Source: Thiotrichaceae bacterium
GTDB taxonomy: Bacteria > Pseudomonadota > Gammaproteobacteria > Thiotrichales > Thiotrichaceae
NCBI GenBank assembly: GCA_024762625.1
Contig: JANTHA010000010.1
Span: forward strand, 1 to 16,723
DNA length: 16,723 bases
Direction of reading: 5' to 3'
A program made the position numbers and the translations under genes. Positions within the stretch are counted from its first letter, which is position 1; each line of letters begins with the position of its first letter. The notes under the pieces were generated by a model. That model searched no databases and was not told the DNA's origin. It saw nothing but the letters and a program-made list of their open reading frames with translations. Below, piece after piece: positions 7,601 through 16,723 of this stretch.

Positions 7601-8881
7601 GTGCGCGTATTCACACGTGAAGGCGTGGAAAAAGATGCGCGTGCGATAGCGCTTGAAGAACAGGCGTTGCAAAAAGTGCGCAATGACCTGCGCGATGAGT
7701 TACGCGTATTTGAAGAAGACGTTTATGAGCGTGCGGAAAAGTTGATGCTGAATAAGGTGGCTGACGGCGGTCCAAAAGGCATTAAGGCGGGCAGCAAGGT
7801 AACCAAGTCTTATCTGACTGATCTGGATCGTAAGGAGTGGTTTGAAATCCGTCTTCACAATGAGGCCGCTGATAAGCAACTTAAAAACCTCGCTACATTG
7901 CTGGTCGAACAGAAGAAAAGTTACGAAGACCGCTTGCAGAAGCAACGCGATAAAATTACGGCGGGCGATGATCTGGCGCCCGGCGTGCTAAAGGTTGTCA
8001 AGGTCTATGTCGCCGTTAGGCGTCGCATGCAACCCGGCGACAAGATGGCGGGGCGTCATGGTAACAAGGGTGTGGTTTCGCGTATCGTCCCGGTTGAAGA
8101 TATGCCCTATGATGAAAACGGCGAGCCGGTTGATATCTGCCTTAACCCATTGGGCGTGCCATCGCGCATGAACGTCGGTCAGGTGCTGGAAATGCATCTT
8201 GGCTGGGCCGCGAAAGGTCTGGGTGAGAAAATTGGCAAAATGATTGACGCCAAGGCAAAGGTTGATGAATTGCGAAAATTCCTGACTGAAATCTATAGCA
8301 CAGATGGTAGTCCGGAACAGGGCGACCTCAGTGAAATGACAGATGAGGAAATCATCGAAATGGCGGGAAATTTACGTCATGGCGTGCCGATGGCGACACA
8401 GGTGTTTGATGGCGCGGCCGAAACCGAAATAAAAGATATGCTGAAGTTGGCTGATTTGCCTGAATCGGGTCAGACTACTCTGTACGATGGGCGCACGGGC
8501 GAACCGTTTGAGCGGCCTATCACGGTTGGTTACATGCACATGCTGAAATTGAACCATCTGGTGGATGACAAAATGCATGCGCGTTCCACTGGGCCTTATT
8601 CGCTGGTTACACAGCAGCCGCTGGGCGGTAAAGCCATGTTCGGCGGTCAGCGTTTCGGTGAGATGGAAGTCTGGGCGCTGGAAGCTTATGGCGCCGCCTA
8701 TACGCTTCAGGAAATGCTCACGGTTAAGTCGGATGACGTCCAGGGTCGTAATCGCATGTATAAAAACATTGTCGATGGAAACCACTACATGGAAGCCGGC
8801 ATGCCGGAATCCTTCAACGTGTTGATGAAAGAAATTCGCTCTCTTGGGCTTAATATAGAGCTCGAGAAAGATAACAAATAG
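4700..8881 (+). CDS. rpoB: DNA-directed RNA polymerase subunit beta
   Basis: This 1393-residue protein is the β subunit, which with β' forms the catalytic cleft of RNA polymerase. It begins [23 protein letters not shown] as in E. coli. The rifampicin-binding region spans about 549-574 ([20 protein letters not shown]...). The residues matching E. coli Q513, D516, H526 and S531 (here Q552, D555, H565, S570) are all the drug-sensitive type. Other motifs are [28 protein letters not shown] (E850, D851), and the nascent-RNA/NTP-contacting K1115 and K1123 in [12 protein letters not shown]. It is about 50 residues longer than the E. coli protein: roughly 33 extra around 416-461 and about 13 between E850 and K1115. 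GAGG at 4689-4692 precedes the ATG; rpoC follows after 8 bp. Confidence 0.98.
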   Translation: MALSFTEKKRIRKDFGKRPKVLDIPYLLAIQLESYRQYLQPDVPAKERKDVGLHGAFNSVFPIVSYSGFVVLEYVDYKIAEPVFDVRECQQRGLTYAASLRATLRLVIYDKDAPKKTKVVKDIKEQDVYLGEMPLMTPKGTFVINGTERVIVSQLHRSPGVFFDHDKGKTNSARKLLHNARVIPYRGSWLDFEFDPKDSVFVRIDRRRKLPATVLLRALGMDTEQILDVFFDKVDISLQKTKIQMALDPARLRGELAAFDIEVDGKKIVAQGRRITAKHIRQLEKADIKKLEVPEEYMLGKMIAHNIVDKETGEFLLEANTEITEEVIEKLRENDIKKFQVIYSNDLDKGPFISNTLKIDATRTPLEAQIEIYRMMRPGEPPTKDAAENLFHNLFFSAERYDLSAVGRMKFNRRLEYPVETGPSILFDLQYLSERSDAPSKQLVEEYGAQYEELKKLGKTDSDIVNALKTLIDIRDGHGVIDDIDHLGNRRVRSVGEMAENAFRIGLVRVERAVKERLTVAESEGLMPQDMVNAKPVSAAVKEFFGSSQLSQFMDQNNPLSEVTHKRRISALGPGGLTRERAGFEVRDVHPTHYGRVCPIETPEGPNIGLINSLAVFAKTNDYGFLETPYRKVKDGKALDEIEYLSAIEESRYVIAQGNAVLDKDGKFKNDMVSCRFQNEFMLSKPEDIQYMDVSPKQIVSVAASLIPFLEHDDANRALMGSNMQRQAVPCIKAETPVCGTGMERVVAVDSGSTVVARRGGVIDAVEAGRIVIRVNDDEAQEGGVDIYNLIKYTRSNQNTCVNQKPIVKLGDKVERGDVLADGPSTDLGELALGQNIKIAFMPWNGYNFEDSILVSERVVEEDRFTSIHIEEISCLARDTKLGPEEITADIPNVSEHLLSKLDESGIVHVGAEVKPGDILVGKVTPKGETQLTPEEKLLRAIFGEKASDVKDTSSRVKSSMYGTVIDVRVFTREGVEKDARAIALEEQALQKVRNDLRDELRVFEEDVYERAEKLMLNKVADGGPKGIKAGSKVTKSYLTDLDRKEWFEIRLHNEAADKQLKNLATLLVEQKKSYEDRLQKQRDKITAGDDLAPGVLKVVKVYVAVRRRMQPGDKMAGRHGNKGVVSRIVPVEDMPYDENGEPVDICLNPLGVPSRMNVGQVLEMHLGWAAKGLGEKIGKMIDAKAKVDELRKFLTEIYSTDGSPEQGDLSEMTDEEIIEMAGNLRHGVPMATQVFDGAAETEIKDMLKLADLPESGQTTLYDGRTGEPFERPITVGYMHMLKLNHLVDDKMHARSTGPYSLVTQQPLGGKAMFGGQRFGEMEVWALEAYGAAYTLQEMLTVKSDDVQGRNRMYKNIVDGNHYMEAGMPESFNVLMKEIRSLGLNIELEKDNK

Positions 8882-8889
8882 GTGATTTT

Positions 8890-11800
8890 ATGATGAATAA
8901 AGGAATGGGAGATTTGCTGAATATTTTTAAGCAGCAAAGCGAAACTGAAGAATTCGATGCAATTCGCATCGGCCTGGCGTCACCTGAAGTTATCCGTTCG
9001 TGGTCTTACGGTGAAGTAAAAAAACCAGAGACAATCAATTATCGCACGTTTAAACCAGAGCGCGATGGTTTGTTTTGTGCGAAGATTTTTGGTCCGGTTA
9101 AAGACTATGAATGTCTTTGTGGTAAATATAAACGACTCAAACATCGCGGCGTAGTATGTGAAAAATGCGGCGTTGAGGTGACTAACACCAAAGTGCGTCG
9201 CGACCGAATGGGGCATATTGATCTTGCCTGTCCGGTGGCGCATATCTGGTTCTTGAAATCTCTGCCATCCCGGATTGGTTTGTTTCTGGATATGACTTTG
9301 CGCGATATTGAGCGCGTGCTTTATTTCGAAGCATTTGTAGTGATTGAGCCAGGCATGACAACGCTGGAGCGTGGTCAATTATTGAGTGATGAAACCTATC
9401 TTGAAGCGATTGAAGAGTTTGGCGACGAATTTGAAGCGGAAATGGGCGCTGAAGCTGTGCTGAAAATGCTCAATACCGTTGATTTGAAAGAAGCACTTGA
9501 AGGCTTGCATGAAGAGGCCAATGGCACCAAATCAGAGACTAAATTAAAACGTATTCGCAAACGCATGAAGCTGATGGAATCATTCATTGAGTCCGGCAAT
9601 AAGCCAGACTGGATGATTTTGTCCGTACTGCCTGTTTTACCGCCCGATCTGCGCCCTCTGGTTCCTCTGGAAGGCGGTCGTTTTGCAACGTCTGATTTGA
9701 ATGACCTGTATCGACGCGTCATTAATCGCAATAACCGTTTGCGTCGTCTGCTGGATTTGAATGCGCCCGATATAATTGTGCGCAATGAAAAGCGTATGCT
9801 GCAGGAATCTGTGGATGCATTGCTGGATAATGGGCGCCGGGGCCGGGCGATTACCGGGTCAAATAGACGCCAGTTGAAATCGCTGGCTGACATGATCAAG
9901 GGTAAGCAGGGCCGTTTCCGTCAGAACCTGCTGGGTAAACGCGTAGATTATTCGGGGCGTTCGGTCATCGTGGTGGGTCCGGCATTGAAATTGCATCAGT
10001 GCGGTTTGCCAAAAAAGATGGCGCTCGAGTTATTCAAGCCATTTGTATTTGGTAAATTACAGCGCCGCGGATTGGCGACGACCATCAAGGCTGCCAAAAA
10101 ACTGGTAGAGCGCGAATCGGGTGAAGTGTGGGATATTCTGGCTGAGATTATTCGCCAGCATCCAATCATGTTGAATCGTGCGCCAACGCTGCATCGTCTG
10201 GGTATCCAGGCGTTTGAGCCGGTATTGATTGAAGGTAAGGCGATTCAGTTGCATCCGCTTGTCTGTTCCGCATTTAATGCGGACTTTGATGGCGACCAGA
10301 TGGCGGTGCATGTGCCTTTGTCTATTGAGGCGCAAACAGAGGCCCGTGTGTTAATGATGGCGACCAATAATGTCTTATCGCCAGCCAATGGTGAGCCAAT
10401 TATTGTGCCGTCTCAGGATATTGTGCTTGGCTTGTATTACATGACGCGGGAAAGCGTTAACGCCAAAGGCGAAGGCCTGATGTTTGCCGATGTTTTCGAG
10501 GCGAAACGCGCTTATGAGACGGGGCAGGCTTCTTTGCACGCCAAGGTCAAGGTGCGCATTAAAGATAGTATTCTGGATGAGAATGGGGTGCTTGAAAAAC
10601 GTTTTCGTCTAGTCGATACAACCGTCGGACGCGCCATTTTGTCTGCGCTACTGCCTGAAGGCATGGCGTTTGAAAATATCAACTGCGTGATGAAAAAGAA
10701 AGCGATTTCCAATCTGATCAATGAAGGTTATCGCTCACTTGGTCTTAAAGACACGGTGATACTCGCCGATCAGTTGATGTATACCGGTTATAAATATGCA
10801 ACCCGGGCGGGCGTTTCTTTCTGTGCTGATGACATGGTGATTCCTGAGGAGAAGCAAGCGATACTTGATCGTGCGACGGGCGATGTCAGAGAGATTGAGA
10901 ATCAATACGCATCCGGTCTGGTGACGCAGGGCGAACGTTACAATAAAGTTGTTGATATCTGGGCGCGCACCAATGAGCAGGTCGCCAAGGCCATGATGAG
11001 CGGAATGGGCGTTGAAGAGGTGGTAGACGCCGAAGGCAATACCGTTACGCAAGAATCCTTTAACTCCATTTATATGATGGCCGATTCAGGCGCTCGTGGT
11101 TCAGCGGCGCAAATCCGGCAATTAGCGGGAATGCGTGGTTTGATGGCCAAGCCGGATGGCTCAATTATTGAGATTCCGATTACGTCAAACTTCCGCGAAG
11201 GCTTGAACGTGTCGCAGTACTTTATTTCAACTCATGGCGCCCGAAAAGGCCTGGCTGATACGGCATTGAAGACGGCCAACTCCGGTTATCTGACGCGTCG
11301 TCTGGTTGATGTTTCCCAGGATATGGTCATTACTTTTGATGATTGCGGCACCCAGGAAGGTTTGACTATGAAGCCCATAATTGAGGGCGGCGATGTGGTA
11401 GAGCCTTTGGGCGAGCGCGTACTGGGTCGTGTTACGGCGGTTGATGTGACGAATCACAAAGGCGAAGTCGTTATTCCGGAAAAAACGCTGATGGATGAAG
11501 AGTGGGTCGCAAGACTTGACTCAATGGGCGTTGATGAGATGATCGTTCGCTCAGCCATTACCTGTGAAGCAGAATATGGGGTGTGTAAATACTGTTATGG
11601 TCGCGATCTGGGTCGAGGTCATCTGGTGAGTCTGGGCGAGGCTGTCGGTGTTGTTGCCGCACAGTCAATAGGAGAACCGGGCACCCAGCTAACCATGCGT
11701 ACTTTCCATATTGGCGGAGCGGCTAGTCGTTCGGCTGCCGAGAATAATATTGTCGTAAAGACATCGGGCACCGCGCGTTTAAGTAACGTTAAAACCGTGG

Positions 11801-13176
11801 TCAATAAAGATGGCAACCTGGTCGCAGTTTCGCGTTCCGGTGAAATTGGCGTGATAGATGAGCAGGGGCGTGAAAGAGAGCGTTACAAGTTGCCTTATGG
11901 CGCCGTTATCACAATCAAGGATGGCGATAAGATTGAACAGGGTCAAGAAGTGGCTACCTGGGATCCGCATACCCATCCTATTGTTACCGAGGTGGCGGGT
12001 ACGGTTGATTTCGTTGATTTTGTGGATGGCTCCACCATCAATACACATATAGATGAAGTAACAGGGCTAAGTTCAACCGTAGTCACAGATCCCGCTTCAC
12101 GCGGCGCTGGCGCGAAAGACCTGAATCCGATGATTCGACTGCTTGACGAGAATGGCGATACGCTATTTTTTGAAAATACCGAGATTCCCGTCCAATACCC
12201 CTTGGCGGGTGGCGCTGTAGTTAGTTTAAGCAATGGCGCTAAAGTGGAGGTAGGCGATGTATTGGCTCGTTTGACTCAGGAATCTTCCAAGACGCGCGAC
12301 ATTACCGGTGGTCTGCCGCGAGTGGCTGATATGTTTGAAGCAAGAAAGCCCAAACAGCCAGCAATACTGGCGGAAATCTCCGGCACGTTCTCATGGGGAC
12401 GCGAAACCAAAGGGAAAAAGCGTCTGGTTATCACACCCGAGAAGGGCGAACATTATGAAATACTGATTCCAAAATGGCGCAATCTTGATGTGTTTGAAGG
12501 TGAGAAAGTAGAAAAGGGTGAAATGATCGCCGATGGCGAACCAAGCCCGCACGATATTCTGCGTTTATTAGGGCCGGCGGCGCTTGCGGAGCACCTGGTC
12601 AAGGAGATCCAGGAAGTCTATCGCTTGCAGGGTGTAAAGATTAATGACAAGCATATCGAAATTATCGCGCGTCAGATGATGCGCAAAGTCCACGTCATTG
12701 ATGGAGGCGATAGTCATTTACTTAAAGGCGAACAACTGGATTATGTTTATGTCAAAGAGTTGAATGAAAAGCTGAAAGCCGAAGGTAAGCTGCCCGTCAA
12801 ATATCATCGCGTTCTACTGGGCATCACCAAAGCGTCGCTGGTGACTGATTCCTTTATTTCGGCGGCTTCTTTCCAGGAGACAACACGTGTTCTCACGGAG
12901 GCTGCTGTGACAGGCGCACGGGATGATCTTCGAGGTCTTAAAGAAAATGTTATTGTGGGGCGTTTGGTTCCCGCGGGAACAGGATTGAAACATCATATGG
13001 AGCGTCGTAAAAAACGCGAGAAGGTCATGATGGATCAGTTAACGGCCTTGGCTGCGGAATCCGAAAACCGGGAAGAATCATTGATGACAGAAGCTCAAGA
13101 AGAAGGAGCTGAAGCATCGCCCGATGTGGAAGCGCAATCCGATGCGGTTGAAGGCGACTCTTCACAGGCGGAATAA
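8890..13176 (+). CDS. rpoC: DNA-directed RNA polymerase subunit beta'
   Basis: This 1428-residue protein is the β' subunit, which holds the catalytic Mg2+. The NADFDGD motif supplies D465, D467 and D469. Zinc site 1 has C75, C77, C90 and C93; zinc site 2 has C819, C892, C899 and C902. The trigger-loop region ([15 protein letters not shown]) is followed by the large insertion found in proteobacteria (about 940-1130) and then by [16 protein letters not shown]. The last 39 residues form a strongly acidic tail absent from my recollection of E. coli RpoC. Starts at ATG 8890 and 8893 are both possible. AGGTGA (8880-8885) overlaps the rpoB stop and spaces better to 8893. Homologues align from Met6 (8905), but that codon lacks a spaced SD. 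Confidence 0.97.
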   Translation: MMNKGMGDLLNIFKQQSETEEFDAIRIGLASPEVIRSWSYGEVKKPETINYRTFKPERDGLFCAKIFGPVKDYECLCGKYKRLKHRGVVCEKCGVEVTNTKVRRDRMGHIDLACPVAHIWFLKSLPSRIGLFLDMTLRDIERVLYFEAFVVIEPGMTTLERGQLLSDETYLEAIEEFGDEFEAEMGAEAVLKMLNTVDLKEALEGLHEEANGTKSETKLKRIRKRMKLMESFIESGNKPDWMILSVLPVLPPDLRPLVPLEGGRFATSDLNDLYRRVINRNNRLRRLLDLNAPDIIVRNEKRMLQESVDALLDNGRRGRAITGSNRRQLKSLADMIKGKQGRFRQNLLGKRVDYSGRSVIVVGPALKLHQCGLPKKMALELFKPFVFGKLQRRGLATTIKAAKKLVERESGEVWDILAEIIRQHPIMLNRAPTLHRLGIQAFEPVLIEGKAIQLHPLVCSAFNADFDGDQMAVHVPLSIEAQTEARVLMMATNNVLSPANGEPIIVPSQDIVLGLYYMTRESVNAKGEGLMFADVFEAKRAYETGQASLHAKVKVRIKDSILDENGVLEKRFRLVDTTVGRAILSALLPEGMAFENINCVMKKKAISNLINEGYRSLGLKDTVILADQLMYTGYKYATRAGVSFCADDMVIPEEKQAILDRATGDVREIENQYASGLVTQGERYNKVVDIWARTNEQVAKAMMSGMGVEEVVDAEGNTVTQESFNSIYMMADSGARGSAAQIRQLAGMRGLMAKPDGSIIEIPITSNFREGLNVSQYFISTHGARKGLADTALKTANSGYLTRRLVDVSQDMVITFDDCGTQEGLTMKPIIEGGDVVEPLGERVLGRVTAVDVTNHKGEVVIPEKTLMDEEWVARLDSMGVDEMIVRSAITCEAEYGVCKYCYGRDLGRGHLVSLGEAVGVVAAQSIGEPGTQLTMRTFHIGGAASRSAAENNIVVKTSGTARLSNVKTVVNKDGNLVAVSRSGEIGVIDEQGRERERYKLPYGAVITIKDGDKIEQGQEVATWDPHTHPIVTEVAGTVDFVDFVDGSTINTHIDEVTGLSSTVVTDPASRGAGAKDLNPMIRLLDENGDTLFFENTEIPVQYPLAGGAVVSLSNGAKVEVGDVLARLTQESSKTRDITGGLPRVADMFEARKPKQPAILAEISGTFSWGRETKGKKRLVITPEKGEHYEILIPKWRNLDVFEGEKVEKGEMIADGEPSPHDILRLLGPAALAEHLVKEIQEVYRLQGVKINDKHIEIIARQMMRKVHVIDGGDSHLLKGEQLDYVYVKELNEKLKAEGKLPVKYHRVLLGITKASLVTDSFISAASFQETTRVLTEAAVTGARDDLRGLKENVIVGRLVPAGTGLKHHMERRKKREKVMMDQLTALAAESENREESLMTEAQEEGAEASPDVEAQSDAVEGDSSQAE

Positions 13177-13207
13177 TTTTGATTTTTTAAATTAGGTTTG
13201 CAAGACC

Positions 13208-13238
13208 AAGTCCCCGCGTGCGGGGACTTTTCTTTTTT
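13208..13238 (+). terminator. Intrinsic terminator after rpoC
   Basis: AAGTCCCCG (13208-13216) and CGGGGACTT (13221-13229) form a GC-rich perfect 9-bp stem with loop CGTG. It is followed by TTTT, C and six T (13228-13238). This is a strong rho-independent terminator 31 bp past the rpoC stop. It separates the rpoBC unit from the rpsL unit. Confidence 0.93.
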
Positions 13239-13288
13239 AGACTTATTGAATAAGCGCCTAATTAAAACACAGAAAAGTGAAATCTATC

Positions 13289-13317
13289 TTGACACCCTGT
13301 GTTCAGGGTAATAGAAT
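13289..13317 (+). promoter_or_regulatory. Strong sigma70 promoter of the str operon (rpsL-rpsG-fusA-tuf)
   Basis: The -35 is TTGACA (13289-13294), a perfect consensus. The spacer is exactly 17 bp and the -10 is TAGAAT (13312-13317, 5/6). An A/T-rich stretch upstream (13261-13288) resembles an UP element. The discriminator TTCGCGCC is GC-rich, which suggests stringent control. Transcription should start near 13325, giving an rpsL leader of about 120 nt. The spacer itself holds a perfect inverted repeat, ACCCTG (13294-13299) and CAGGGT (13304-13309). Confidence 0.85.
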
Positions 13318-13363
13318 TTCGCGCCTTTACGGATCGGACACATTTGCCTGTTGCGTCTGTGTT

Positions 13364-13384
13364 CTGGCCCTGTATGGTGGCCAG
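13364..13384 (+). other. Hairpin in the rpsL leader
   Basis: CTGGCC (13364-13369) and GGCCAG (13379-13384) pair perfectly over 6 bp around a 9-base loop, about 40 nt after the predicted start of transcription. No T run follows, so it is not a terminator. It may only shape the leader RNA. Confidence 0.35.
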
Positions 13385-13446
13385 GCTTTAGATGGCGGGG
13401 TTGTTTTTATGGTCTGTATTATAAAATTTGGAGAATGTTTTAAAAA

Positions 13447-13821
13447 ATGGCAACGATAAATCAGCTGGTGCGCAAGCCGCGCAAAAGAAAGATGGAAAAG
13501 ACTAATGTTCCAGCATTGGAAGCATGTCCACAGCGTCGAGGCGTGTGTACGCGCGTCTATACAACAACGCCCAAAAAACCTAATTCAGCAATGCGCAAAG
13601 TGGCTCGTGTTCGTTTGACCAATGGTTTTGAGGTGAGTAGTTATATTGGCGGTGAAGGCCATAATCTACAGGAACACTCGGTTGTGCTGATTCGCGGTGG
13701 TCGTGTTAAGGATCTGCCAGGTGTGCGTTACCATGTTGTTCGCGGCTCTCTGGATTTGCAGGGAGTTCAAGAGCGTAGACAGGGTCGTTCCAAATACGGG
13801 GCCAAGCGTCCAAAATCCTGA
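13447..13821 (+). CDS. rpsL: 30S ribosomal protein S12 (uS12)
   Basis: This 124-residue basic protein is S12, which lies at the decoding centre and controls accuracy. The sequence matches E. coli S12 almost throughout: [72 protein letters not shown]. Lys43 and Lys88 (counting Met) are the residues altered in streptomycin resistance; both are wild type here. Asp89 is the residue methylthiolated by RimO in E. coli. The nearest Shine-Dalgarno, GGAG at 13430-13433, is 13 bases from the ATG, unusually far. It is the first gene of the str operon, followed by rpsG after 110 bp. Confidence 0.98.
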   Translation: MATINQLVRKPRKRKMEKTNVPALEACPQRRGVCTRVYTTTPKKPNSAMRKVARVRLTNGFEVSSYIGGEGHNLQEHSVVLIRGGRVKDLPGVRYHVVRGSLDLQGVQERRQGRSKYGAKRPKS

Positions 13822-14423
<602 letters not shown>

Positions 14424-14489
14424 CGTCTGACATCTTATGCATTTTTCATAAAGTTAAGAAGCAGGAAGTGTTTTTAGCAAGGAATAAAA

Positions 14490-16592
14490 GTGGCTCGTAC
14501 AACTCCCCTTAATCGTTATCGCAATGTCGGTATCATGGCGCATATTGATGCGGGAAAAACGACCACGACAGAACGCATACTGTTTTATACCGGAGTGTCT
14601 CACAAGATTGGTGAGGTGCATGATGGTGCAGCCACTATGGACTGGATGGAGCAGGAGCAGGAGCGAGGTATCACCATAACTTCTGCAGCAACAACCTGTT
14701 TCTGGAAAGGCATGAGGCAGCAGTTTGATGAGCATCGGATCAATATTATTGATACTCCGGGGCATGTTGACTTCACAATAGAAGTTGAACGCTCCTTAAG
14801 GGTGCTCGATGGCGCAGTCGCAGTGTTTTGTGCGGTAGGCGGCGTCGAGCCACAGTCTGAGACGGTATGGCGTCAGGCGAATAAATACAATGTGCCGCGC
14901 ATCGCGTTTGTGAATAAGATGGATCGTATCGGCGCAGATTTTTTGCGGGTGGTGGATCAGATTCGCGAACGCTTGGGCGCCAATCCGGTGGCAATGCAAT
15001 TAGCGATTGGCGCGGAAGAAGATTTTAAAGGCGTGGTTGATCTTGTGCGCATGCAGGCGATCGATTGGAATGAAGACGATATGGGGGTGAGTTATACCCT
15101 TGGCGAAATTCCAGCCGAATTGCAGGTCGAAGCGGAGAAGAGACGCGAGTTATTGGTGGAGGCTGCGGCGGAAGCCAATGAAGAGTTGATGGACGCCTAT
15201 CTTGAAGAAGGTGATCTGAGCGAAGATCAAATTCATCAGGGGATACGGCTTCGCACCCTGGCTGGCGAGATCATACCCGCATTTTGTGGTTCCGCCTTTA
15301 AGAATAAGGGTGTGCAGGCAATGCTGGATGCTGTTGTGCGCTACATGCCTTCACCACTGGATGTGCCTGCTATCAAGGGCGTTGTCGAAGAAGGTGCAGA
15401 AGACCAGGCGGCGGAAGAAAGGCATGCGTCCGATGATGAGCCTTTCGCGGCGCTGGCATTTAAAATAGCCACAGACCCTTTTGTCGGTACATTAACATTT
15501 TTCCGGGTTTATTCGGGTGTGTTAAAAACCGGCGATATGGTGTTAAACCCCTTAAAGGGAAAGCGTGAGAGAATTGGACGTATCCTTCAGATGCATTCCA
15601 ATTCGCGCGAAGAAATTAAAGAAGTCTACGCTGGCGATATTGCGGCTGCCGTAGGTTTGAAGGATGTAACCACTGGCGACACCTTGTGTGATATATCACA
15701 TCCGATTACGCTGGAGCGAATGGAGTTTCCCGAGCCGGTTATTTCGGTTGCAGTGGAGCCAAGAACGACGGTTGATCAGGATAAAATGGCGACGGCTTTG
15801 TCGCGTCTGGCTCAGGAAGATCCGTCTTTCAGAGTGCATACCGACGAAGATACGGGACAGACGATTATATCCGGGATGGGCGAGTTGCATCTTGATATTA
15901 TCGTCGATCGCATGAAGCGCGAATTTGATGTTGAAGCAAACGTGGGTAATCCTCAGGTTTCCTATCGGGAGTGCATTCGTAAAGCGGTTGAAGCGGAAGG
16001 CAAGTTTGTTCGGCAGTCCGGCGGCAAGGGTCAGTATGGCCACGTAAAGATCAAGCTGGAGCCATTGCCCGAAGGTTCTGGCTATGAGTTTGAAGATGAG
16101 ATAACAGGCGGTGCGATTCCGAAGGAATTTATACCTGCCGCCATCAAAGGTATGGAAGAACAACTGCAAAATGGCGTTGTTGCAGGTTGTCCGGTTGTTG
16201 ATGTAAAGGTTACCTTGTTTGATGGCTCGTTTCATGATGTTGATTCGAGTGAGATGTCGTTTAAGGTGGCTGGTTCTCTGGCGATTAGAAATGGCGTGCT
16301 GGATGCTGATCCAGCCATACTTGAGCCGGTTATGAAGGTTGAAGTGGTTACGCCGGAAGAGAATATGGGTGATGTCATGGGCGACCTAACGCGTCGACGT
16401 GGCGTTGTTCAGGGCATGGATGAGGCTCCTTCGGGAAAAATCATTCGTGCGGAAGTTCCATTGGCGGAGATGTTTGGCTACGCTACAGCGTTGCGTTCTA
16501 CGACGCAAGGGCGCGCCAGCTATTCAATGGAATTTGCGAAGTATGCTGAGGCGCCGCAGTCGGTAACCGAAGCAATGATTAATGAACGCTAG
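14490..16592 (+). CDS. fusA: Elongation factor G
   Basis: This 700-residue protein is EF-G, the GTPase that drives translocation and, with RRF, ribosome recycling. GTP-binding motifs are AHIDAGKT (17-24), the switch region [21 protein letters not shown] (88-95) and NKMD (142-145). Domain II begins near [20 protein letters not shown]. Domain III has GMGELHLDI. Domain IV holds [12 protein letters not shown], and the C-terminus has [26 protein letters not shown]. Length is close to the usual 700-704. Start is GTG 14490, giving [12 protein letters not shown] as in homologues, with AAGGA (14479-14483) upstream. It is 87 bp after rpsG and 36 bp before tuf, with no terminator, so all belong to the str operon. 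Confidence 0.98.
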   Translation: MARTTPLNRYRNVGIMAHIDAGKTTTTERILFYTGVSHKIGEVHDGAATMDWMEQEQERGITITSAATTCFWKGMRQQFDEHRINIIDTPGHVDFTIEVERSLRVLDGAVAVFCAVGGVEPQSETVWRQANKYNVPRIAFVNKMDRIGADFLRVVDQIRERLGANPVAMQLAIGAEEDFKGVVDLVRMQAIDWNEDDMGVSYTLGEIPAELQVEAEKRRELLVEAAAEANEELMDAYLEEGDLSEDQIHQGIRLRTLAGEIIPAFCGSAFKNKGVQAMLDAVVRYMPSPLDVPAIKGVVEEGAEDQAAEERHASDDEPFAALAFKIATDPFVGTLTFFRVYSGVLKTGDMVLNPLKGKRERIGRILQMHSNSREEIKEVYAGDIAAAVGLKDVTTGDTLCDISHPITLERMEFPEPVISVAVEPRTTVDQDKMATALSRLAQEDPSFRVHTDEDTGQTIISGMGELHLDIIVDRMKREFDVEANVGNPQVSYRECIRKAVEAEGKFVRQSGGKGQYGHVKIKLEPLPEGSGYEFEDEITGGAIPKEFIPAAIKGMEEQLQNGVVAGCPVVDVKVTLFDGSFHDVDSSEMSFKVAGSLAIRNGVLDADPAILEPVMKVEVVTPEENMGDVMGDLTRRRGVVQGMDEAPSGKIIRAEVPLAEMFGYATALRSTTQGRASYSMEFAKYAEAPQSVTEAMINER

Positions 16593-16622
16593 GGTGAGTG
16601 AGCGCCAAAGCAAAGAAGGTGA

Positions 16623-16723
<101 letters not shown>

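Noticed and set aside
8905..8907. ATG at 8905 as the rpoC start, aligning with the E. coli N-terminus
   Set aside because: No Shine-Dalgarno at a usable distance. AGGTGA at 8880-8885 fits starts at 8890 or 8893.
15696..16235. 179-codon minus-strand frame inside fusA
   Set aside because: Antisense to conserved EF-G domains; no independent evidence of coding.

Overview
The window is a conserved translation/transcription housekeeping cluster from a bacterium, most probably a gammaproteobacterium of mid-range GC. The order is tuf(3' end)–tRNA-Trp–secE–nusG–rplK–rplA–rplJ–rplL–rpoB–rpoC–rpsL–rpsG–fusA–tuf(5' end). Supporting this placement are a three-TM SecE, an E. coli-like L10 mRNA leader, RpoC with the proteobacterial insertion in the trigger loop, and two tuf copies flanking the rif and str clusters. 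Species cannot be assigned from the sequence alone. All genes lie on the + strand. I found no mobile element, CRISPR array, phage gene or defence/metabolic cassette.

Layout: (1) 1-497, the C-terminal part of EF-Tu. (2) 498-690, a dyad, a strong extended -10 promoter with a GC-rich discriminator, and an intrinsic terminator-type hairpin only about 8 nt past the predicted start of transcription. (3) 691-1783, tRNA-Trp, secE and nusG. (4) 1784-4362, the L11-L1 and L10-L7/L12 ribosomal protein genes. Their leaders show the expected signals for autogenous control: a hairpin over the rplK ribosome binding site and an L10-binding leader before rplJ. (5) 4363-4699, a 337-bp gap with a hairpin over the rplL stop codon and a clear attenuator-type terminator. 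(6) 4700-13176, rpoB and rpoC, closed by a strong terminator at 13208-13238. (7) 13289-16723, a new transcription unit with a near-consensus promoter driving rpsL, rpsG, fusA and the second tuf.

The genes work together as the growth-rate-controlled core of gene expression: protein secretion (SecE), transcription elongation and transcription-translation coupling (NusG, RNA polymerase β and β'), the ribosomal stalk and L1 stalk (L11, L1, L10, L7/L12), the small-subunit decoding and head proteins (S12, S7), and the elongation factors that dock on the stalk (EF-G, EF-Tu).

The window does not contain a recognisable novel system. The points worth a second look are regulatory or fine structural: the promoter aimed straight into a terminator before tRNA-Trp, RNA structures at rplK, rplJ and rplL, a roughly 33-residue insertion in RpoB just upstream of the rifampicin region, a dyad inside the rpsL promoter spacer, the odd rpsL initiation region, and an in-frame 15-bp tandem duplication that doubles the rpsG stop codon. 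Comparisons with E. coli and Pseudomonas proteins are from memory, not from an alignment.
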